NCBI RefSeq assembly: GCF_001952935.1
Contig: NZ_CP018319.1
Span: forward strand, 3,926,001-3,990,000
From: Pseudomonas frederiksbergensis
GTDB lineage: Bacteria; Pseudomonadota; Gammaproteobacteria; Pseudomonadales; Pseudomonadaceae
Reading direction: 5' to 3'
DNA: 64,000 nucleotides
Both the position numbers and the translations under genes were made by a program. The notes beneath the pieces are model-generated. The model made no database searches and was not told the DNA's origin. It saw only the letters and a program-made list of their open reading frames with translations. Positions within the stretch are counted from its first letter, which is position 1; each line of letters starts with the position of its first letter. Positions 43,685 through 52,370 of this stretch are shown here, one piece after another.

Positions 43685-43848
43685 GCGAGCACACATGGCA
43701 TAGTGAAACTACTGTGACAGCAAATACCTGACGTTTCGTCGGATGGTTTTTCGGCTGTCTCGGCGACAAGACGACTGTATCAGCGATTTAACAGTCTTTT
43801 TCTCTTCGCGGTTGCACAATGTCGGTCTTGCGCAGCTATAAATATTTG

Positions 43849-43875
43849 GAACTTTTGCCAAAGGCCCGGGCTCAA
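43849..43875 (+). promoter_or_regulatory. AlgU-type promoter-like site, distal
   Basis: A -35-like GAACTT (43849-43854), 16 nt, then CTCAA where the sigma-22 -10 (TCTGA) is expected. The spacer TTGCCAAAGGCCCGGG resembles that of the proximal site. It lies 257 bp before algU. Confidence 0.5.
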
Positions 43876-44045
43876 TAGACCGTTGCCTGATTCAAGGGAC
43901 AGTATCGGCTTCAACGCGGGATCTGTGATTTTTGATCCGTGTCGGTGAATCCGATGACAAGATTATTCGCGCAGCCGGGTTAACCCGCGCTGCGCTTTTC
44001 GTGCGTGCCAAATCAGAGCCCGCAGGAAACTTGCTTGGAGGGGGA

Positions 44046-44072
44046 GAACTTTTGCGAAAAGCCCGAGTCTAT
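44046..44072 (+). promoter_or_regulatory. AlgU-type promoter, proximal
   Basis: GAACTT (44046-44051), a 16-nt spacer and TCTAT (44068-44072) closely fit the AlgU/RpoE consensus GAACTT-N16/17-TCTGA. It lies 60 bp before the algU ATG, consistent with autoregulation of algU known in P. aeruginosa. Confidence 0.75.
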
Positions 44073-44131
44073 GTTTGCAAGTCTGGTCGTTTAGTTATGC
44101 AAGCCTCCTCCGAGTTTATCGAGGAGTGTTC

Positions 44132-44713
44132 ATGCTAACCCAGGAAGAGGATCAGCAGCTGGTCGAGCGCGTTCAACGCGGCGACAAGCGAGCTTTCGAT
44201 CTGCTAGTGCTGAAATACCAGCACAAAATTCTCGGGTTGATCGTGCGTTTCGTGCACGACACCCATGAAGCCCAGGATGTGGCGCAGGAAGCCTTTATCA
44301 AGGCGTACCGTGCACTTGGAAATTTTCGCGGAGACAGCGCGTTTTATACGTGGCTTTACCGCATCGCCATCAACACGGCGAAAAACTATCTGGTTTCACG
44401 CGGCCGTCGGCCGCCGGATAGCGATGTCAGTTCCGAGGATGCAGAGTTCTACGATGGCGATCATGGCCTCAAGGATCTCGAGTCGCCAGAACGTGCATTG
44501 CTGCGGGATGAGATCGAAGGCACCGTCCATCGAACCATTCAGCAACTGCCAGAAGATTTGCGTACGGCTTTAACTTTACGTGAATTCGATGGTCTGAGTT
44601 ACGAGGACATTGCGGCGGTCATGCAGTGTCCGGTGGGTACCGTGCGCTCCCGGATTTTCCGCGCTCGGGAAGCCATCGATAAAGCCCTGCAGCCGTTGTT
44701 GCAGGGAAACTGA
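44132..44713 (+). CDS. algU: extracytoplasmic stress sigma factor AlgU (RpoE, sigma-22)
   Basis: 193 residues, ECF group. Region 2: YQHKILGLIVRFVHDTHEAQDVAQEAFIKAYRALGNFRGDSAFYTWLYRIAINTAKNYL; region 4: LREFDGLSYEDIAAVMQCPVGTVRSRIFRAREAI. It directs envelope-stress and alginate genes. The ATG at 44132 follows GAGGAG (44121-44126). First of algU-mucA-mucB-mucD, with two AlgU-like sites upstream. Confidence 0.97.
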   Translation: MLTQEEDQQLVERVQRGDKRAFDLLVLKYQHKILGLIVRFVHDTHEAQDVAQEAFIKAYRALGNFRGDSAFYTWLYRIAINTAKNYLVSRGRRPPDSDVSSEDAEFYDGDHGLKDLESPERALLRDEIEGTVHRTIQQLPEDLRTALTLREFDGLSYEDIAAVMQCPVGTVRSRIFRAREAIDKALQPLLQGN

Positions 44714-44743
44714 GACAGCGGCGACAGCCAAGAGAGGAACGCC

Positions 44744-45331
44744 ATGAGTCGTGAAGCCCTGCAGGAATCGCTGTCCGCAGTGATGGATAACGAAGCGGAC
44801 GAATTGGAATTGCGTCGGGTATTGAATGCCTTTGACGATGTTGAAACCCGTGATACCTGGGCTCGTTATCAAATCGCTCGGGCAGTTATGCACAAGGATT
44901 TGCTGCTTCCACGTCTGGATATCGCTGCGGCAGTCTCTGCTGCGCTGGCTGACGAAGCCGTACCTGCAAAAGCCACCCGTGGACCATGGCGCAGCCTGGG
45001 TCGCCTGGCGGTCGCTGCTTCGGTAACCCTCGCCGTACTGGCAGGTGTTCGTCTGTATAACCAGGACGAGATTGCTGGGGTCGAACTGGCTCAACAATCC
45101 AGTCAACCAGGTCTGGCCGTTCCTCAGGTCAAGGGTCCAGCTGTATTAGCAGGCTACAATGAGAGTTCGGACGCCACTGGCCCTATGGCCAACGGCGTAT
45201 TGCAAGGTCAGCCAGGCTGGCACGACCAGCGTCTGCCAGGCTACTTGCGCCAACATGCTCAACAGGCTGCACTGAAAGGTACTGAGAGCGCTCTGCCTTA
45301 CGCTCGTGCAGCAAGTCTGGAAAACCGTTAA
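44744..45331 (+). CDS. mucA: anti-sigma factor MucA
   Basis: 195 residues. The cytoplasmic N-terminus MSREALQESLSAVMDNEADELELRRVLNAFDDVETRDTWARYQIARAVMH holds AlgU; one membrane segment LAVAASVTLAVLAGVRLY; periplasmic C-terminus, cut by the AlgW-type protease on stress. The frame is intact, not the truncated mucoid form. It starts 30 nt after algU. Confidence 0.96.
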   Translation: MSREALQESLSAVMDNEADELELRRVLNAFDDVETRDTWARYQIARAVMHKDLLLPRLDIAAAVSAALADEAVPAKATRGPWRSLGRLAVAASVTLAVLAGVRLYNQDEIAGVELAQQSSQPGLAVPQVKGPAVLAGYNESSDATGPMANGVLQGQPGWHDQRLPGYLRQHAQQAALKGTESALPYARAASLENR

Positions 45332-45339
45332 GGAGGATC

Positions 45340-46296
45340 ATGCGCGCCATCCCTCTACTTACGCTTCTGCTCGGTGGCTGGTTTGTTGTTCCAGCCCATG
45401 CTGATGAAGCCCAGGACTGGTTGACCCGTCTGGGCCAAGCCGAGCAACAGCAAAGCTTTCACGGTACATTCGTCTACGAGCGTAGCGGTAGTTTCTCTAC
45501 CCACAACATTTGGCACCTCGTCCAGGATGGCAAGGTCCGCGAGCGTTTACTCCAGCTCGACGGCTCGGCACAGGAAGTCGTGCGCATTGATGGACGTACT
45601 CAATGCGTCAGCGGCATTCTGATCGCAGGACTCGGAGATTCCCCCAGCTCCGCTGCTCGTGCACTCGATCCACAAAAGCTCAAGAATTGGTACGACCTTG
45701 CCGTCATTGGCAAGTCGCGTGTGGCTGGGCGTGCGGCAGTAATCGTTTCACTGAAACCTCGTGATCAACATCGCTACGGTTTTGAATTGCATCTGGATAA
45801 AGAAACCGGCCTGCCTCTCAAATCATTGCTTCTGAATGAACGTGGGCAGTTGCTGGAGCGATTCCAGTTCACACGACTGGATACCGCCGATGTTCCTTCC
45901 GACCGCGACTTGCAGCCTGGCCCCGATTGCAAAACCATCGCCCTCGACAGTGACAAGGCCTCTGCAATCAAGTCCGCGCAAGTATGGCGTTCGGACTGGT
46001 TACCACCAGGTTTCGAGCTGGCCAGCAGTACTTCCCGCAAAGATCCAGAGACCAAAACCCAAGTCAACAGTCTGATGTATGACGATGGTCTGGCCCGTTT
46101 CTCGGTTTTCCTTGAGCCGTTGAATGGCGCAACAATTACCGACACTCGCACCCAGTTGGGGCCGACCGCTGCAGTTTCCCGACGCTTGACTACCCCGCAA
46201 GGCGAGATGATGGTGACCGTGGTCGGTGAAATTCCGATAGGCACCGCCGAACGGATTGCGCTGTCCATGCGCAGCGACGCCACTGCAACCAAGTAG
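45340..46296 (+). CDS. mucB: periplasmic regulator MucB
   Basis: 318 residues. Signal peptide MRAIPLLTLLLGGWFVVPAHA, then the MucB/RseB N-domain (QDWLTRLGQAEQQQSFHGTFVYERSGSFSTHNIWHL) and the C-domain (DWLPPGFELASSTSRKD ... MTVVGEIPIGTAERIALSMR). It shields MucA from proteolysis. It follows mucA by 8 nt. In P. aeruginosa mucC comes next; here it does not. Confidence 0.95.
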   Translation: MRAIPLLTLLLGGWFVVPAHADEAQDWLTRLGQAEQQQSFHGTFVYERSGSFSTHNIWHLVQDGKVRERLLQLDGSAQEVVRIDGRTQCVSGILIAGLGDSPSSAARALDPQKLKNWYDLAVIGKSRVAGRAAVIVSLKPRDQHRYGFELHLDKETGLPLKSLLLNERGQLLERFQFTRLDTADVPSDRDLQPGPDCKTIALDSDKASAIKSAQVWRSDWLPPGFELASSTSRKDPETKTQVNSLMYDDGLARFSVFLEPLNGATITDTRTQLGPTAAVSRRLTTPQGEMMVTVVGEIPIGTAERIALSMRSDATATK

Positions 46297-46362
46297 CGAG
46301 CTGAAATCGAAATGTTTGGTGAGCATTTCAACTTGCAAATATCCCCGAATTTTTTTATAGGT

Positions 46363-46380
46363 CAGAGCCTCTCGGCTCTG
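46363..46380 (+). terminator. hairpin between mucB and mucD
   Basis: CAGAGCC/GGCTCTG with loop TCTC, followed by GCCTTGTTTGTTG. It could be a weak terminator or attenuator in the 181-bp gap where mucC is missing. Confidence 0.45.
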
Positions 46381-46477
46381 GCCTTGTTTGTTGTTCCCGG
46401 AACAAAAATACCGGCGTATCGTTCCCGGTGTTCCTTGCTCCATATCGCTTAACCATGCTCGTCGTAACGGGAGCCGT

Positions 46478-47905
46478 ATGTCGATACCACGCTTGAAATC
46501 TTATCTTTCTATTTTTGCCACTGTGCTGGTGCTGGGCCAGGCGGTCGCTGTTCAGGCGGTCGAGTTGCCTGACTTCACTCAGTTGGTCGAGCAGGCCTCG
46601 CCCGCGGTGGTAAACATCAGTACCACGCAGAAGCTGCCGGATCGCAGAGTGAACGAGCAGATGCCCGACCTTGAAGGCTTGCCGCCCATGTTGCGCGAGT
46701 TCTTCGAGCGCGGTATGCCGCCACAGCCGCGTACGCCACGCGGTGATCGTCAGCGTGAAGCCCAATCCCTGGGTTCGGGTTTCATCATCTCGTCTGATGG
46801 CTACATCCTGACCAACAACCATGTGATTGCCGATGCAGACGAGATCCTCGTTCGCCTCGCTGACCGCAGCGAACTGAAAGCCAAGCTGGTAGGCACCGAT
46901 CCGCGCTCCGACGTGGCCCTGCTGAAAATCGAAGGCAAGGATCTGCCAGTCCTCAAGCTCGGCAAATCCCAGGACCTGAAGGCCGGCCAATGGGTCGTGG
47001 CGATTGGCTCGCCATTCGGTTTCGACCACACCGTGACCCAAGGGATCGTCAGCGCCGTTGGTCGCAGCCTGCCGAACGAAAACTATGTGCCGTTCATCCA
47101 GACCGACGTGCCGATCAACCCGGGCAACTCTGGGGGGCCGCTGTTCAACCTGGCCGGTGAAGTGGTCGGCATCAACTCGCAGATCTACACCCGATCAGGC
47201 GGCTTCATGGGCGTGTCGTTCGCGATCCCGATCGACGTAGCCATGGACGTTTCCAATCAGCTTAAAAGCGGTGGCAAAGTCAGCCGTGGCTGGTTGGGTG
47301 TGGTGATTCAGGAAGTGAACAAGGATCTGGCCGAGTCGTTCGGCCTGGAGAAGCCAGCCGGCGCGCTGGTGGCTCAGATCCAGGACGACGGTCCGGCTGC
47401 CAAGGGTGGCCTGCAGGTAGGGGATGTGATTCTGACCATGAACGGTCAACCGATCGTCATGTCCGCCGATCTGCCACACCTGGTGGGCGCGCTGAAGGCC
47501 GGCTCGAAAGCTGATCTGGAAGTGATTCGTGACGGTAAGCGCAAGAATGTCGAGTTGACTGTCGGCGCTATTCCGGAAGAAGGCAAAGAGCTGGATTCGC
47601 TGCCGAAATCTACCACCGAGCGCAGCAGCAATCGACTGGGTGTTTCCGTGGTAGAGCTGACGGATGAACAGAAGAAAACCTACGACCTCAAAGGCGGCGT
47701 CGTGATCAAGGAAGTCCAGAGCGGACCTGCTTCACTGATTGGCCTGCAGCCAGGCGATGTGATCACTCACCTGAATAACCAGGCAATCGGTTCCGCCAAG
47801 GAGTTCACGGATATTGCCAAGGCGTTGCCGAAGAATCGCTCGGTGTCGATGCGGGTTCTGCGTCAAGGTCGCGCCAGTTTCATTACCTTCAAACTGGCTG
47901 AATAA
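46478..47905 (+). CDS. mucD: periplasmic serine protease MucD (DegP-like)
   Basis: 475 residues. Signal peptide to about residue 27 (ATVLVLGQAVAVQA), a trypsin-like domain with His115 (TNNHVI), Asp145 (RSDVALL) and Ser218 (GNSGGPLF), and two PDZ domains (RGWLGVVIQEV and RLGVSVVELTD). It degrades misfolded envelope proteins and damps the AlgU response. It has the 181-bp gap upstream rather than mucC and ends at a strong terminator. Confidence 0.96.
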   Translation: MSIPRLKSYLSIFATVLVLGQAVAVQAVELPDFTQLVEQASPAVVNISTTQKLPDRRVNEQMPDLEGLPPMLREFFERGMPPQPRTPRGDRQREAQSLGSGFIISSDGYILTNNHVIADADEILVRLADRSELKAKLVGTDPRSDVALLKIEGKDLPVLKLGKSQDLKAGQWVVAIGSPFGFDHTVTQGIVSAVGRSLPNENYVPFIQTDVPINPGNSGGPLFNLAGEVVGINSQIYTRSGGFMGVSFAIPIDVAMDVSNQLKSGGKVSRGWLGVVIQEVNKDLAESFGLEKPAGALVAQIQDDGPAAKGGLQVGDVILTMNGQPIVMSADLPHLVGALKAGSKADLEVIRDGKRKNVELTVGAIPEEGKELDSLPKSTTERSSNRLGVSVVELTDEQKKTYDLKGGVVIKEVQSGPASLIGLQPGDVITHLNNQAIGSAKEFTDIAKALPKNRSVSMRVLRQGRASFITFKLAE

Positions 47906-47928
47906 TCCGGTTGTTGGCTAAATAAAAA

Positions 47929-47954
47929 ACCGCCTCGAAAGAGGCGGTTTTTTT
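47929..47954. terminator. bidirectional terminator between mucD and bepA
   Basis: ACCGCCTC/GAGGCGGT with a GAAA tetraloop (47929-47948), A-run before and seven T after. It serves mucD and the convergent bepA. Confidence 0.92.
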
Positions 47955-47983
47955 GTGCCTGTCTTTTTTGTTTGAAAGGCAGA

Positions 47984-49417
47984 TCAGCCCATCATGTCCT
48001 TGATCATGCGTTCCTGTTCCATCAGCTCTCGTTGCCGTGCATCGATACGCGATGACAGCGGGAAGTTGGTGCCTGCCTTGCGCTTGGCGAAGTCCAGTTG
48101 CTGAATGGCCTGGCGGTAATCCCCGACCAGGGCGAAATACTCGGCGCGGGCCTGATGCAGGCCGATGATGTTGCCTGACAGACCGCGAGTCTCGGCCACC
48201 ATGTACCAGACGTCCGGATCGTCAGGACGGCTCTTGAGCAGATTCTCCAGTGCTTTTTCCGCATCAGGCGCACGGTTCTGTTTGAGCAGCAGGTCAACAC
48301 GCACCGAATTCAGCGGATAGTTGCCGGGATACTGCGTCAACATTCGGTCAACCCGAGCCTGGGCGTCCGGCAGACGATTGTTGGTGAGGTCCAGATCGAC
48401 CTGCGCCAGGTTGTAGATGATCTCGTTCGGCGATTTGGCCAGAAGCCCCTTGAGGTTTTCTCGTGCTTCATTCAACTGGCCGCCCTTGATCTGGGCGATG
48501 GCCAGGCCATAGCGAGCGACATCATTTTTCGGATTTTCTTCAAGCTGGGCACGAAAGCGTTTGGCGCCCAGGCCTGGGGTTTCTTCATAGATCAACTGGA
48601 CCCGTGCACGAATCAGCTGATAGCGCATAGAGTCTTCGATGCCGCCGGGTTTTGCCTGTTCGGCACGGTTGCGCGTGTCAGCGATCCGCGACTCGGTCAC
48701 CGGGTGAGTCAGCAGAAATTCCGGTGGCTTGGCGTCGAAGCGGTATTGGCGCGCCAATCGCTCGAACATGGTCGGCATCGACCGCGGGTCGTAACCGGCC
48801 TTTTCCAGGTTGAGGATGCCAATGCGGTCAGCTTCCTGTTCGTTCTGGCGAGAGAAACGCCGCTGTTCCTGAATGGCTGCCGCCTGAGTGCCCGCAATGG
48901 CCGCGATCCCGGCATCGCCGGCGCCGGCTGCGGCAATCACGATCCCGGCCAGCAGCGCGGCCATCATCGGCACCTGCATGCGCTGTTGTGCTTCGACGCC
49001 ACGGGCGAAGTGGCGCTGCGACAAGTGAGCCAATTCGTGAGCGAGTACCGAGGCATATTCACCTTCGGTCTGGGCATTGAGAAACAGGCCGCCGTTGACC
49101 CCGACAATGCCGCCTGGTGCGGCGAAGGCGTTGAGTTGCGGGCTGTTGATCAGGATGAACTCCAGGCGCCGGTCATTGACCTGGCTGGTCTCTACCAGCC
49201 TGTAGACACTGGATTCGACGTAGTCCTTGAGCTGTGGATCGTTGAGCTGCGAAACCTGGCTGCGCAACAGCGCCAGCCAGGCGCGGCCCAACTGATGTTC
49301 CTGTTGCGGCGAGACAATGGCAGAACTGGCGTCACCGAGTGACGGCAGGTCGTCGGCGAAGCCCGGTGAGGCGAGCAGGCAAGCGAGCGTCAGCAGGGAA
49401 GGGCGCAAAAAAGTCAT
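47984..49417 (-). CDS. bepA: M48-family periplasmic metalloprotease/chaperone BepA (YfgC-like)
   Basis: 477 residues. Signal peptide (FLRPSLLTLACLLASPGFA), then an M48 domain with zinc motif HELAH (LAHELAHLSQRHF) and the third ligand in QEQRRFSRQNEQEADRIGI. C-terminal TPR repeats (about 300-477) include YNLAQVDLDLTNNRLPDAQARVD and APDAEKALENLLKSRPDDPDVWYMV. BepA assists LptD assembly and degrades faulty outer-membrane proteins. The ATG at 49417 is preferred to an upstream TTG. Confidence 0.9.
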   Translation of the reverse strand: MTFLRPSLLTLACLLASPGFADDLPSLGDASSAIVSPQQEHQLGRAWLALLRSQVSQLNDPQLKDYVESSVYRLVETSQVNDRRLEFILINSPQLNAFAAPGGIVGVNGGLFLNAQTEGEYASVLAHELAHLSQRHFARGVEAQQRMQVPMMAALLAGIVIAAAGAGDAGIAAIAGTQAAAIQEQRRFSRQNEQEADRIGILNLEKAGYDPRSMPTMFERLARQYRFDAKPPEFLLTHPVTESRIADTRNRAEQAKPGGIEDSMRYQLIRARVQLIYEETPGLGAKRFRAQLEENPKNDVARYGLAIAQIKGGQLNEARENLKGLLAKSPNEIIYNLAQVDLDLTNNRLPDAQARVDRMLTQYPGNYPLNSVRVDLLLKQNRAPDAEKALENLLKSRPDDPDVWYMVAETRGLSGNIIGLHQARAEYFALVGDYRQAIQQLDFAKRKAGTNFPLSSRIDARQRELMEQERMIKDMMG

Positions 49418-49515
49418 GCACAAAGCCTTAGTCGACAAAGACCTTACTGTAGCCGGACACTACGCTTCGGACCAGATATTCTAGCCGCTCGACCACCTGC
49501 CCCCGGAGTGATGCA

Positions 49516-49755
49516 ATGACCGACGCTGTAGCCCATGACGCCGAGCTCGACGCCAGCGGCCTGAATTGCCCCTTGCCGTTGCTCAAGGCCAAGATGGAAC
49601 TCAATCGACTGGCCAGCGGCGCAGTGCTGAAGATAATTGCCACCGATGCGGGCTCGCAGCGCGACTTCCGCACCTTTGCCCGATTGGCCGGTCATACCCT
49701 GCTTCGTGAAGAAGATGACGCGGGTGTTTACCGCTACTGGTTGAAAAAAGCCTGA
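49516..49755 (+). CDS. TusA-family sulfurtransferase-like protein
   Basis: 79 residues. The TusA/SirA motif with catalytic Cys is LDASGLNCPLPLLKAKMEL (CPxP), followed by the usual beta-alpha-beta fold and VYRYWLKKA. From memory, the P. aeruginosa homologue next to bepA and perM (PA1006) affects molybdenum use and nitrate growth rather than tRNA thiolation. It is divergent from bepA and 31 nt before the perM gene. Confidence 0.88.
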   Translation: MTDAVAHDAELDASGLNCPLPLLKAKMELNRLASGAVLKIIATDAGSQRDFRTFARLAGHTLLREEDDAGVYRYWLKKA

Positions 49756-49786
49756 ATTCTACTGCGTTCGTTTCTAAGGAATATTG

Positions 49787-50857
49787 ATGTTCAAAGTGTT
49801 ACGCGACTGGATTCAGCGCTACTTCTCCGATGAAGAGGCCGTGGTGCTGGCGGTTCTGCTGTTTCTGGCGTTTACCGCCGTACTGACGCTGGGCGGCATG
49901 CTTGCGCCAGTGCTGGCCGGGATGGTGCTGGCGTATCTGATGCAAGGGTTGGTCGTCAATCTCGAACGCCTGCGCATGCCGGGCGGGGTGGCGGTGGGAT
50001 TGGTCTTTGCGTTGTTCATGGGGCTGTTGCTGGTGTTCATCGTGATTGTGGTGCCGTTGCTCTGGCATCAGTTGATTACGCTGTTCAACGAGTTACCCGG
50101 CATGCTCGCCAAATGGCAGTCGCTGTTATTGCTGCTGCCCGAGCGCTATCCGCATCTGGTGTCCGATGAGCAGGTGCTGCAGGCCATCGAAGTGGCGCGG
50201 GGCGAGATCGGCAAGTTCGGTCAGTGGGCGCTGACGTTCTCGCTGTCGAGTCTGCCGTTGCTGGTGAACATCATGATCTACCTGGTGCTGGTGCCGATCC
50301 TGGTGTTTTTCTTTCTCAAGGACCGGGAGATGATCGGTCAGTGGGTGCGGGGTTACTTGCCCCGTGAGCGGGCGCTGATTACCCGCGTCGCTCATGAAAT
50401 GAATCGGCAGATCGCCAATTACATTCGCGGCAAGGTCATCGAGATTTTCATTTGCGGTGGCGTGACCTACATAGGTTTTGTGGTTATGGGCCTCAACTAC
50501 GCGGCGCTGCTGGCATTGCTGGTGGGCGTGTCGGTGGTGGTGCCTTATGTCGGGGCCGTGGTGGTGACCGTGCCGGTCATGCTGATTGCGCTGTTCCAGT
50601 GGGGCTGGAGCGATCAGTTCATCTATTTGATGGCGGTCTACGGAATCATCCAGGTGCTGGACGGCAACGTGCTGGTGCCGCTGTTGTTCTCGGAAGCGGT
50701 CAATCTGCATCCGGTGGCGATCATCTGCGCGGTGCTGTTGTTTGGCGGGCTGTGGGGCTTTTGGGGTGTGTTCTTTGCGATTCCGCTAGCAACCTTGTTC
50801 AAGGCCGTACTGGATGCGTGGCCGCGCAAAGAGCCTGTGGTGGCGCCGTTGCTTTAA
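49787..50857 (+). CDS. AI-2E/PerM-family transporter
   Basis: 356 residues, about eight membrane helices. Landmarks: VLLFLAFTAVLTLGGMLAPVLAGMVLAYLMQGL, then YLVLVPILVFFFLKDREMI and the late GLNYAALLALLVGVSVVVPYVGAVVVTVPVMLIA. The family exports AI-2 in E. coli (TqsA), and some members are Na+/H+ antiporters; the substrate is not predictable. The ATG at 49787 follows AAGGA. Confidence 0.9.
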   Translation: MFKVLRDWIQRYFSDEEAVVLAVLLFLAFTAVLTLGGMLAPVLAGMVLAYLMQGLVVNLERLRMPGGVAVGLVFALFMGLLLVFIVIVVPLLWHQLITLFNELPGMLAKWQSLLLLLPERYPHLVSDEQVLQAIEVARGEIGKFGQWALTFSLSSLPLLVNIMIYLVLVPILVFFFLKDREMIGQWVRGYLPRERALITRVAHEMNRQIANYIRGKVIEIFICGGVTYIGFVVMGLNYAALLALLVGVSVVVPYVGAVVVTVPVMLIALFQWGWSDQFIYLMAVYGIIQVLDGNVLVPLLFSEAVNLHPVAIICAVLLFGGLWGFWGVFFAIPLATLFKAVLDAWPRKEPVVAPLL

Positions 50858-50887
50858 CTGCGAACAATGAATGTGCGATGGGAGCCG

Positions 50888-50976
50888 GGCCTCATCGCGA
50901 GCAGGCTCGCTCCCACATTCAACCGCGTTTGTCTGGACAACTCGGTCAACTGTGGGAGCGGGCTTGCTCGCGAAGG
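50888..50976. repeat. REPIN with unlike arms
   Basis: The left arm is of the CCTCATCGCGAGCAGGCTCG class (as at 39247), and the right arm TGTGGGAGCGGGCTTGCTCG then CGAAGG is of the other class. It lies between the convergent perM-like and bcp genes. Confidence 0.9.
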
Positions 50977-50998
50977 CGTCCTGTCAGGCGCAAAAAAC

Positions 50999-51472
50999 CT
51001 AAGCCTTGTTCAACGCCTGAGCCGCAGCCAGAACAGCATCCACATGCCCCGGCACCTTCACACCACGCCATTCCTGACGCAGCACACCGTCCTTGTCGAT
51101 CAGGAACGTGCTGCGATCAACGCCCATATATTCCTTGCCATAGAGCTTTTTCAGCTTGATCACGTCGAACTGCTGGCAGAGCGCCTCTTCCTTGTCGCTG
51201 ATCAGCTCGAAGGTGAACGCCTGCTTGGCCTTGAAATTTTCGTGTGATTTCAGGCTGTCGCGAGACACGCCAAAGACTTCGGTGTTGGCGGCTTTAAAGG
51301 CGTCGAGCTGGTCACGAAAGCCCTGGCCTTGAGTGGTGCAGCCTGGCGTGCTGTCCTTTGGATAGAAGTAGATCACCACCTGCTTGCCTTTGAGGTTCGC
51401 GAGGTTGACGGTCTGCCCGTTGGTGGCGGGTGCTTCGAAGTCGGCAACCGGTTGGTCGATGGCAACGGCCAT
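50999..51472 (-). CDS. bcp: thiol peroxidase Bcp (peroxiredoxin)
   Basis: 157 residues. Peroxidatic Cys in VVIYFYPKDSTPGCTTQGQGF (PxxxT/SxxC). The usual second Cys five residues later is absent here (CTTQG); another Cys is at ALCQQFDV. Later RSTFLIDKDGVLRQEWRGVKVPGH fits. It reduces peroxides with thioredoxin. It lies 10 nt after gcvR and is probably co-transcribed. Confidence 0.94.
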   Translation of the reverse strand: MAVAIDQPVADFEAPATNGQTVNLANLKGKQVVIYFYPKDSTPGCTTQGQGFRDQLDAFKAANTEVFGVSRDSLKSHENFKAKQAFTFELISDKEEALCQQFDVIKLKKLYGKEYMGVDRSTFLIDKDGVLRQEWRGVKVPGHVDAVLAAAQALNKA

Positions 51473-51482
51473 GAAAGCTTCC

Positions 51483-52043
51483 TTACATTGGGTTTTGTGG
51501 GCGCCACGGTTCGATCAGGGCATCCAGGTTCAGCGCGTCGGCGAAATCCAGGAACTGATCGCGCAGCCAGCTGATCTGCACGCCGGCCGGCAAGGTCACG
51601 GTAAACGTGGCATTGAGCATGGTGCCGCCGGTTTGCGGAGCCTGATAGGTGTCGCAGGTCAGGTTTTCCAGTTCGACGTTGTGGTCCATGAAGAACTGGC
51701 ACAGCTCGTTGATGATGTCCGAACGGTAAGCCGAGCTGACATAAGCGACGTATGGCAGGGCTTGAGGACGATTCTCCAGCGCCGCGCTACGCACTACGTT
51801 GACCGTAAAGGCGTGCTTCTTGGCGAGGCTCGACAGGCTGCCTTCGAGGCGCGCCAGGGCGTCCCAGCTGCCGGAGATCTCGAGGATCAACGCACTGCAC
51901 TCGCCATGACGCGTCAGGCGAGAGGTGACCACGGCACAGCGGTTTTCATGGCTGGCGCGGCACAGGACGTTAGTCAGCTCCATGGGGTTGGCGCCGAGGG
52001 CACTGATGACAAGGAATTGTTCGCGAACTGTGGGGGTGGACAT
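51483..52043 (-). CDS. gcvR: glycine cleavage system transcriptional repressor GcvR
   Basis: 186 residues made of two ACT domains: REQFLVISALGANPMELTNVLCRASHENRCAVVTSRLTRHG and AYVSSAYRSDIINELCQFFMDHNVELENLTCDTY. ACT pairs bind amino acids. The name follows the E. coli GcvR-like family and its fixed place next to bcp and dapA in pseudomonads; the role in Pseudomonas is inferred. Confidence 0.88.
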   Translation of the reverse strand: MSTPTVREQFLVISALGANPMELTNVLCRASHENRCAVVTSRLTRHGECSALILEISGSWDALARLEGSLSSLAKKHAFTVNVVRSAALENRPQALPYVAYVSSAYRSDIINELCQFFMDHNVELENLTCDTYQAPQTGGTMLNATFTVTLPAGVQISWLRDQFLDFADALNLDALIEPWRPQNPM

Positions 52044-52370
52044 GCAGCATTCCTAAAGCGATGAGCGGTCGGTACGACCAAGGGCTTTTTTCCGGGAACG
52101 AGCCTGCGGATGCGAATTCAGAAAACCCGAGCCACAAGGTTGCAACATGCTCCAGTGAGGCAGGAGCGAGGGGCGGCAACGCTGGATCGGGGCTTGTGAT
52201 GCCGAAAATGGAGGCTGGAACCCGGCGTACGAGCTTATCAGTACCGATCAAAGTCTGAAGGGTAGCGAAAAGCAGCGCCAAGGGGAATGGCAGCAGCGCA
52301 GTACTTCGCTTGTACAAGCATCTTGGCGCCAGTACCATTACCGCTCTCTTTTTCCGGCAGGAGCGGTTTC
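52044..52370. other. divergent intergenic region gcvR/dapA
   Basis: 327 bp with no credible gene. It carries the divergent promoters of gcvR and dapA. No strong hairpin or operator is seen. Confidence 0.45.
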
